Positions 5,901 to 8,921 of a stretch of 8,921 nucleotides of DNA are shown in pieces; the first letter of the stretch is position 1, and every line of letters starts with the position of its first letter. Below the pieces are notes generated by a model. The model ran no database searches, had not been told where the DNA came from, and saw only the letters and a list, made by a program, of their open reading frames with translations. The position numbers and the translations under genes were made by a program. The stretch lies in contig JAJPKG010000252.1 in the NCBI GenBank assembly GCA_021323815.1, positions 1 through 8,921 of the forward strand, in the 5' to 3' direction. Source of the DNA: Pseudomonadota bacterium. GTDB lineage: Bacteria; Chloroflexota; Ktedonobacteria; Ktedonobacterales; JACDGC01.

Positions 5901-7888
5901 CGCCGGTCTATGTCAAAGTTGGTCGCGCCGGCAACGTCTTCACGGCGTATACTTCTTCGGATGGCAGCGTGTGGACGGCGGTGGCGAATTCCAGCATCAC
6001 CATCACCATGCCGGCGAACGCCCTGGCCGGCATCGCCGTGACGTCGCACAACACCAGCCCGCTCGGCACGGTGACGTTTGACAAAACCGTGCTGATTTCC
6101 GGTTGCCCCAGCGGATGGAACTGCGCCGACATCGGCGAACCTGCCGTGACGGGCGGCAACACGCTCAACAACGGCACGTGGACCATCACGGCGGGCGGCA
6201 CCGACATCTGGGGCACGTCGGATCAATTTCACTATGTATGGCAGCAGCAGAACGGCGACGGCAGCTTCAGCGCCCGCGTGGTCAGTCAGGTCAACAGCGA
6301 TGTCAACGCTAAAGCCGGCCTGATGTATCGCCAGACGGTCGATCCTTCGTCGCCCTATTACGCCATCTATATGACACCGGGCAACGGCATCGCGGTGCAA
6401 TATCGCGCGACGTATGGGGCGAACGCGGGCCAGGCGGCGACGCTTGCCGGAACGACTCCGCGCTATTTCAAGCTGGTGCGCGCCGGCAACACCTTCTCGG
6501 CGTATACCTCTGCCGATGGCACAACCTGGACGCTCGTTCCCGGCTCAACCATGACCATCGCCATGAACAACGCCGCGCTGGCGGGCATGGCGGTGACGGC
6601 GCACAGCGGCACCCTCACCGGCGGAGCCACGTTCGACAACGTCAGCCTCACCGCGCCGCCGCCCGTTGTCTGCCCCACCGGCTGGACCTGCGCCGACATC
6701 GGCCAACCCCCCATGACCGGCAGCCAGAGCCTCGCCAACGGCGTCTGGACGATCCAGGGCAACGGCACCGACATCTGGGCGACCAGCGATCAGTTCCATT
6801 ACGTCTATCAGTCCGTCCCCGGCGATGCATCGCTGATCGGGCATATCACGGCCCAGGCCAACACCGACCAGAATGCCAAAGCGGGGCTGATGTTTCGTCA
6901 GACGACGGACCCCGCCTCGCCCTTCTACGCCATCTATATGACGCCGGGCAGCGGCATTGCGGTGCAATATCGCGTGACGCAAGGAGCTTACACCGGCCAG
7001 GCGGCGACGCTCAGCGGAACGGTACCCGCATGGTTCAAGATCAGCCGCGCGGGCAATGTCTTCACGGCGTATACGTCGCCGGACGGCACCACGTGGACGC
7101 CGGTGCCAAACGCGACCATGACCATCGGCATCAGCGGGCCGTTCCTGCTGGGGATGGCGGTTACATCGCACCAAGTGGCGGCGATGGGGTCGGCCACGTT
7201 CGATAACGTCAGCCTGACCACGCCCACGCCTGTCACCTGCCCGACCGGCTGGACCTGCGCCGATGTGGGCAACCCCGCCATCGCCGGGGGCCAGAATATC
7301 AGCAACGGCGTGTGGACCGTCACCGGTGGCGGCACGGATATCTTCGGCACCGCCGATCAGTTCCACTACGTCTATCAATCCTCGCCGGGCGATAACACGC
7401 TCAGCGCGCATTTCACGGCGCAGGCCAACACCAGTTCGTGGGCGAAAGCGGGGCTGATGTTCCGCCTTTCCACTGCCAACAACGCGCCCTATTACGCCGT
7501 TTATGTGACGCCGGGCAACGGCTATGCGGTGCAATATCGCAGCAAAGCCGGTGGCGGCGCGACCCAGGCGACGGCGGTGGCGGGCGGCACGCTGCCGGTC
7601 TATTTGCGGATCGTGCGGGTCGGCACCACGTTCACGGCCTATACCTCGCCTGATGGCGCGACCTGGACGCTCATCCCCAATTCCAGCCGGACGCTGGCGA
7701 GCATGAGTGGCGCGCTGCTGGTGGGGGTGGCGATCACTTCGCACAACAGCGCGAAACTCGGCTCCGCCACGCTCGACTCGGTGGCGCTGGCTTCCGCCGG
7801 GGCAAGCACGCCCACCCGCAAGCCGAATCCGGTGAAGCGCCCGCATGAGGCGATGGAGGTTGCGCATCGCCGGGTGAAGGGCGAATAG
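2924..7888 (+). CDS. Secreted PQQ-like beta-propeller protein with six tandem ConA/DUF1349-like modules
   Basis: 1654 residues. An arginine-rich N-terminus precedes a hydrophobic stretch (about residues 32-47, VVVTLALMLATPLL) and a possible signal peptidase site near A-Y-G-A (51-54), so export is likely. A start at ATG 2990 would give a more ordinary signal peptide; 2924 is preferred for its Shine-Dalgarno. Residues about 69-495 form a PQQ/BamB-type beta-propeller: blades carry YALNASTGALIWK (about 130-142), YALDAGTGAVLWK (about 181-193) and a closing GNVYALAL (480). From residue 499 come six modules of 185-191 residues, each starting C-x-x-G-W-x-C-x-D and carrying KAGLMxR, YYAxYxTPGNGxxVQYR, FTAYTSPDGTTW and ATFDNVSL-type blocks, as in DUF1349/concanavalin A-like domains. 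A basic tail of about 28 residues follows; there is no LPXTG or C-terminal membrane helix. No PQQ-dehydrogenase catalytic set is recognised. A glycan- or surface-binding role is inferred, not shown. Confidence 0.85.
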   Translation: MARPARTAFARPENPQRTRRRRMLHRSSRWRVVVTLALMLATPLLTLSNVAYGAGYRSPRVNLPTSNTDDWPTFMHDNQRTGKSAESFFTTANAPTLTKLWSYKTGGGIAAEPTVVGNTVYVGSWDGYMYALNASTGALIWKTFLGQTTTPLCAPSTIGITSAATVLNGIVYVGGGDSYWYALDAGTGAVLWKVFTGDNSQSGGYYNWSSPLIYNGYAYIGLASNCDNPLAQGKLMQVDLTSHSVVNTLNLVPTGQVGGGIWTTPSVDPTTNTIYVTTGTKNQTTQIYAQAIIAIDAGTLTVKSYWDLPDADAVVDSDWGATPVLFDDANGHHWVVASNKDGYLYGFDRTNLAAGPVWRQQISIGGACPTCGDGSISTVSVMNGTIYVAGGNTTINGVGYPGAVRALDANGNILWEHGAQGPVVPAVTTVNGLVIDEPGNTIEVLNAANGQRLYSYTTGGPIYAAASVSHGAIYTGSVDGNVYALALGNPITPPADVNCASGWICQDINSSGGTETQSNGSWNLASSGAGVGANPGTDAFRLDAQSVTGDVQVVGQLASASGQAGVMLRQSNDPGAPFYALLRNGANLVVEYRSQFGGVVTTLNQVASALPVYLKILRMGDTFQAATSTDGTNYTLIPGGTTILMLPATVLGGLADANGAASFASVSTGAPGTPPATPPSPSPCPPGWNCQDIGNPLTIGDQSLNNGVWSVKGGGADINGYRDQFHFVWQAVAGDATLSARVTAQTNTNGYAKAGVMLRQSTDPAAAYYAMFLTPGNGIDVSWRTSEGMRVQENFNSGTVPAYLQIERSGNTFTAWTSPDGTNWTYLPGSSVVLNTSGGMLAGLAVTSRNATSSSAATIDSVNLAQSAPPAPTVCPAGWNCADIGNPHPAGSQSQNGTVWTVIAGGADIYATADQFRYIWQTLPGDGSFSALVTSQSNSNDYAKAGVMIRASSDPSAAYYGMFVTPGHGIVIQYRTALGQFAGQATTIPSATTPVYVKVGRAGNVFTAYTSSDGSVWTAVANSSITITMPANALAGIAVTSHNTSPLGTVTFDKTVLISGCPSGWNCADIGEPAVTGGNTLNNGTWTITAGGTDIWGTSDQFHYVWQQQNGDGSFSARVVSQVNSDVNAKAGLMYRQTVDPSSPYYAIYMTPGNGIAVQYRATYGANAGQAATLAGTTPRYFKLVRAGNTFSAYTSADGTTWTLVPGSTMTIAMNNAALAGMAVTAHSGTLTGGATFDNVSLTAPPPVVCPTGWTCADIGQPPMTGSQSLANGVWTIQGNGTDIWATSDQFHYVYQSVPGDASLIGHITAQANTDQNAKAGLMFRQTTDPASPFYAIYMTPGSGIAVQYRVTQGAYTGQAATLSGTVPAWFKISRAGNVFTAYTSPDGTTWTPVPNATMTIGISGPFLLGMAVTSHQVAAMGSATFDNVSLTTPTPVTCPTGWTCADVGNPAIAGGQNISNGVWTVTGGGTDIFGTADQFHYVYQSSPGDNTLSAHFTAQANTSSWAKAGLMFRLSTANNAPYYAVYVTPGNGYAVQYRSKAGGGATQATAVAGGTLPVYLRIVRVGTTFTAYTSPDGATWTLIPNSSRTLASMSGALLVGVAITSHNSAKLGSATLDSVALASAGASTPTRKPNPVKRPHEAMEVAHRRVKGE
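3128..4408 (+). other. PQQ/BamB-like beta-propeller domain (within 2924-7888)
   Basis: Opens with DDWPTFMHDNQRTG, the typical beginning of PQQ-like propellers. It contains repeated strands of the form VYVGS-x-D-G-x-x-YAL-x-A-x-TG-x-x-W (Trp-docking repeats). It has four cysteines: one in PLCAP, one in SNCDN, and a CPTC pair (residues 368 and 371). Blade number is probably seven or eight, but I cannot fix it by eye. Domains of this kind bind partners or serve as scaffolds unless the full quinoprotein active site is present, and I do not see one. Confidence 0.75.
4418..4972 (+). repeat. Lectin-like module 1 (divergent copy)
   Basis: 185 codons beginning CASGWICQD (residue 499). It is the most divergent copy: the DQFHYVWQ block is replaced by TDAFRLDAQ, KAGVML by QAGVML, and the TPGNG block by RNGANLVVEYR. 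It ends in a Pro/Thr/Ser linker (TPPATPPSPSP) not seen at this length between later modules. Confidence 0.75.
4973..5545 (+). repeat. Lectin-like module 2
   Basis: 191 codons, the longest copy, beginning CPPGWNCQD (residue 684). It has DQFHFVWQ, KAGVMLRQ and YYAMFLTPGNGIDV. It is the only copy with the TSEGMRVQENFNSG stretch in place of the GQAAT-type loop, and it ends with a short Ala/Pro linker. Confidence 0.8.
5546..6103 (+). repeat. Lectin-like module 3
   Basis: 186 codons beginning CPAGWNCAD (residue 875). It is the first copy with the G-Q-A-T-T loop after VIQYR, and it ends with the strand GTVTFDKTVLIS, leading into module 4 with almost no linker. Confidence 0.8.
6104..6670 (+). repeat. 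Lectin-like module 4
   Basis: 189 codons beginning CPSGWNCAD (residue 1061). Its YYAIYMTPGNGIAVQYR block (from 6359) is nearly identical in DNA to that of module 5, 567 nt further on. Confidence 0.8.
6671..7237 (+). repeat. Lectin-like module 5
   Basis: 189 codons, exactly the length of module 4, beginning CPTGWTCAD (residue 1250). It shares with module 6 the opening CPTGWTCAD and the DQFHYVYQS block, so modules 4-6 form the closest group. Confidence 0.8.
7238..7798 (+). repeat. Lectin-like module 6 (last copy)
   Basis: About 187 codons beginning CPTGWTCAD (residue 1439) and ending with the strand ATLDSVALASA. The basic tail of the protein (RKPNPVKRPHEAMEV and on) follows at once, so no anchor domain is added. 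Confidence 0.8.
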
Positions 7889-7908
7889 CATCCTGCGCAG
7901 CCAGCTTT

Positions 7909-7941
7909 TGCCCCCTCCCCGGCTTTAATGGGGAGGGGGCA
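7909..7941. terminator. 12-bp G/C palindrome after the propeller/lectin gene (terminator-like or dispersed repeat)
   Basis: TGCCCCCTCCCC, a 9-nt loop (GGCTTTAAT), then GGGGAGGGGGCA: 12 perfect pairs, starting 21 nt after the stop codon. The position and stem strength suit a transcription terminator. No T-run follows on either strand, so it is not a standard Rho-independent one. Palindromes of this CCCCTCCCC...GGGGAGGGG type also occur as dispersed intergenic repeats in many genomes, which is an alternative reading. Confidence 0.55.
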
Positions 7942-8123
7942 TCTCAAGGTGAAAGAATCTCATCCCCGGCAGGTCTGCCACCCGCAAGCCTCTGCGATTT
8001 CGTTTGTTGCCGATACATTGCATCCCCTGATAGTCTCGATGTCGTATGCTATTGATAGCAGCAATGCAGACCAACTCAGCATTCTCATATGCTTGACCTA
8101 CTCCCAAGAAAGACAGGCGCGTG
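7942..8123 (+). promoter_or_regulatory. Leader region of the TPR gene
   Basis: About 180 nt at close to 50% GC, clearly below the flanking genes, ending at the TPR start. Weak promoter-like hexamers (TTGTTG at 8004, TGATAG at 8028, TATGCT at 8045) are present, but none pairs at ideal spacing. It is the likely place for the TPR gene promoter. Confidence 0.35.
8047..8060. repeat. 14-bp dyad TGCTATTGATAGCA
   Basis: Perfect 6-bp arms (TGCTAT / ATAGCA) around a 2-nt centre, in the AT-richer leader 64 nt before the TPR start. The size and symmetry fit a binding site for a dimeric regulator, but no regulator is identified. Confidence 0.35.
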
Positions 8124-8124
8124 A
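8089..8124 (+). CDS. Possible 11-codon leader ORF overlapping the TPR start
   Basis: ATG at 8089 encodes MLDLLPRKTGA, and its TGA stop shares one base with the ATG of the TPR gene (TGATG). This arrangement is common in translational coupling. No Shine-Dalgarno is visible before 8089, so it may be chance. Confidence 0.2.
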   Translation: MLDLLPRKTGA

Positions 8125-8921
8125 TGCAAGATATACAGGCAAAGGCTGGGGAACGGCTGGAAGCCGGCACGAATGCCGCTCGCGACGGGCGGCTGGAAGA
8201 AGCGGCGGAAGCGCTGCTGCTGGCGGAATCACTCTTTCACCAGGCGAATGACCCCGAACGCGAGGGCCAGGCGCGGGCGGAACTGGCCGAGGTGCAGCGC
8301 CAGAGCGGCGCACCGGAACAAGCCATCGCCAGCTATGAAAAAGCCATCTCCTTGTTCGCCGAGAGCGGGGCGACCTTGCGCGAGGCGAACGCGACGCTGG
8401 CACTGGGCCACATCTATCGGGCGACGAATAATCTGGACCGCGCCCGCAATCTGTATGATAAAGCGCTTCGCCTCTTTGAGGCAGCCAAAGATCTGCGCGG
8501 GCAGGCCGCAACGTTGTTGGCGCTGGGGCATATCGAGCGCCAGCGCGGCCAGTTCGATGCCGCCCTCGCCACGTATACCCGCGCCGGGGAGCTGGCGACG
8601 ATGGTAAAGGATCTCTACCTGCACGCCGACACGTTGCGCGGCATGGGCGAGGCGTATCGCCAGCGCGGGGACGCCGACCGCGCGGCGCTGGCGCTGGAAC
8701 AGGCGCAGCATATCTATCAGGAAGCGCGCGACGGCTTCGGCATCATCGACACGCAGATTGCGCTGGGCCGCGCCGAGATTGTCCGGCGGCGCTATGACGA
8801 GGCTGGCACGCTTTTCGCCAACGCGCTGCGCCGTTCCACCAGCCTGGAATATGAGCTTGGCGAGGCGGATGCCCTGTTGGGGCTGGGCGCGCTGGCCATC
8901 GCGCAGCGTGATAGCGAGCAA
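8124..8921 (+). CDS. TPR-repeat protein, N-terminal part (3' end outside window)
   Basis: 266 codons open to the window edge. The start ATG (directly after an in-frame GTG at 8121) follows an in-frame TGA at 8094; a weak CAGG lies 6 nt ahead. The protein starts MQDIQAKAGERLEAG and is almost wholly helical tetratricopeptide repeats at about 40-residue spacing: AIASYEKAISLF (about 70), LALGHIYRATNNLDRARNLY (about 95), LALGHIERQRGQFDAALATY (about 132), MGEAYRQRGDADRAALAL (about 175), and LGRAEIVRRRYDEAGTLF (about 215), with a further repeat cut off by the window. There is no signal peptide or membrane segment, so it is probably cytoplasmic. TPR arrays bind protein partners; spacing of this kind is common in the helper parts of multi-domain signalling proteins, but no effector domain is visible here. 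It is preceded by its own leader, so it is probably not in an operon with the propeller gene. Confidence 0.85.
   Translation, partial: MQDIQAKAGERLEAGTNAARDGRLEEAAEALLLAESLFHQANDPEREGQARAELAEVQRQSGAPEQAIASYEKAISLFAESGATLREANATLALGHIYRATNNLDRARNLYDKALRLFEAAKDLRGQAATLLALGHIERQRGQFDAALATYTRAGELATMVKDLYLHADTLRGMGEAYRQRGDADRAALALEQAQHIYQEARDGFGIIDTQIALGRAEIVRRRYDEAGTLFANALRRSTSLEYELGEADALLGLGALAIAQRDSEQ

Noticed and set aside
4418..7798. Tandem repeats as a CRISPR or satellite array
   Set aside because: The period is about 567 nt, stays in one reading frame and encodes a conserved domain, so these are protein modules.
6545..7891. A 448-codon open frame on the minus strand (and a similar one at 5480-6400)
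   Set aside because: These are antisense to the lectin-like modules and repeat with the module period; composition is Arg/His/Gly-rich and no start signal is present.
8173..8607. A plus-strand open frame of 144 codons in another phase over the TPR gene
   Set aside because: Its translation is Arg/Trp/Pro/Ser-rich and carries no motif, while the frame from 8124 carries the TPR repeats.
8229..8921. A minus-strand open frame of 230 codons over the TPR gene
   Set aside because: The plus-strand frame gives clear TPR repeats; the minus frame is Gln/Arg/Ala-rich with no domain.

Overview
High-GC bacterial DNA (roughly 65% in genes by eye), densely packed, with every supported gene on the + strand. 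The gene types suggest Chloroflexota, perhaps a Ktedonobacteria- or Thermomicrobia-like lineage: a RecF with an alanine/glycine/proline-rich insertion, a PQQ-type propeller fused to secreted lectin-like modules, a tandem-GNAT protein, WD40 debris and a TPR protein. This placement is inference; no rRNA or other phylogenetic marker is present.

Layout. (1) 1-476: the 3' end of a major facilitator superfamily transporter gene. (2) 445-1362: a tandem-domain GNAT acetyltransferase gene overlapping the transporter gene by 32 nt, probably in one operon. (3) 1363-1528: a short spacer that holds, on the minus strand, the last blade of a WD40 protein (1359-1436), a decayed gene end that meets the GNAT gene tail to tail. 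A 7-bp dyad and a candidate -10 box lie in front of recF. (4) 1529-2764: recF, probably starting at a GTG codon rather than an upstream codon. (5) 2765-2923: a spacer ending in a strong Shine-Dalgarno. (6) 2924-7888: a 1654-residue secreted protein with an N-terminal eight-stranded-type (PQQ/BamB-like) beta-propeller followed by six tandem modules of about 188 residues that resemble concanavalin A-like/DUF1349 domains, each opened by a Cys-x5-Cys motif. (7) 7889-8123: a spacer of 235 nt with a 12-bp G/C palindrome and then a less GC-rich leader (about 50% GC) with a 14-bp dyad and an 11-codon ORF whose stop overlaps the next start. (8) 8124-8921: the 5' part of a TPR-repeat protein gene, open to the window end.

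The genes do not form an obvious shared pathway. The transporter and acetyltransferase could act together (for example in resistance to a small molecule), recF is housekeeping DNA repair, and the propeller/lectin protein looks like a cell-surface or secreted binding protein. It is the best candidate for something little described. I see no CRISPR array, tRNA, rRNA, insertion sequence or complete defence system.
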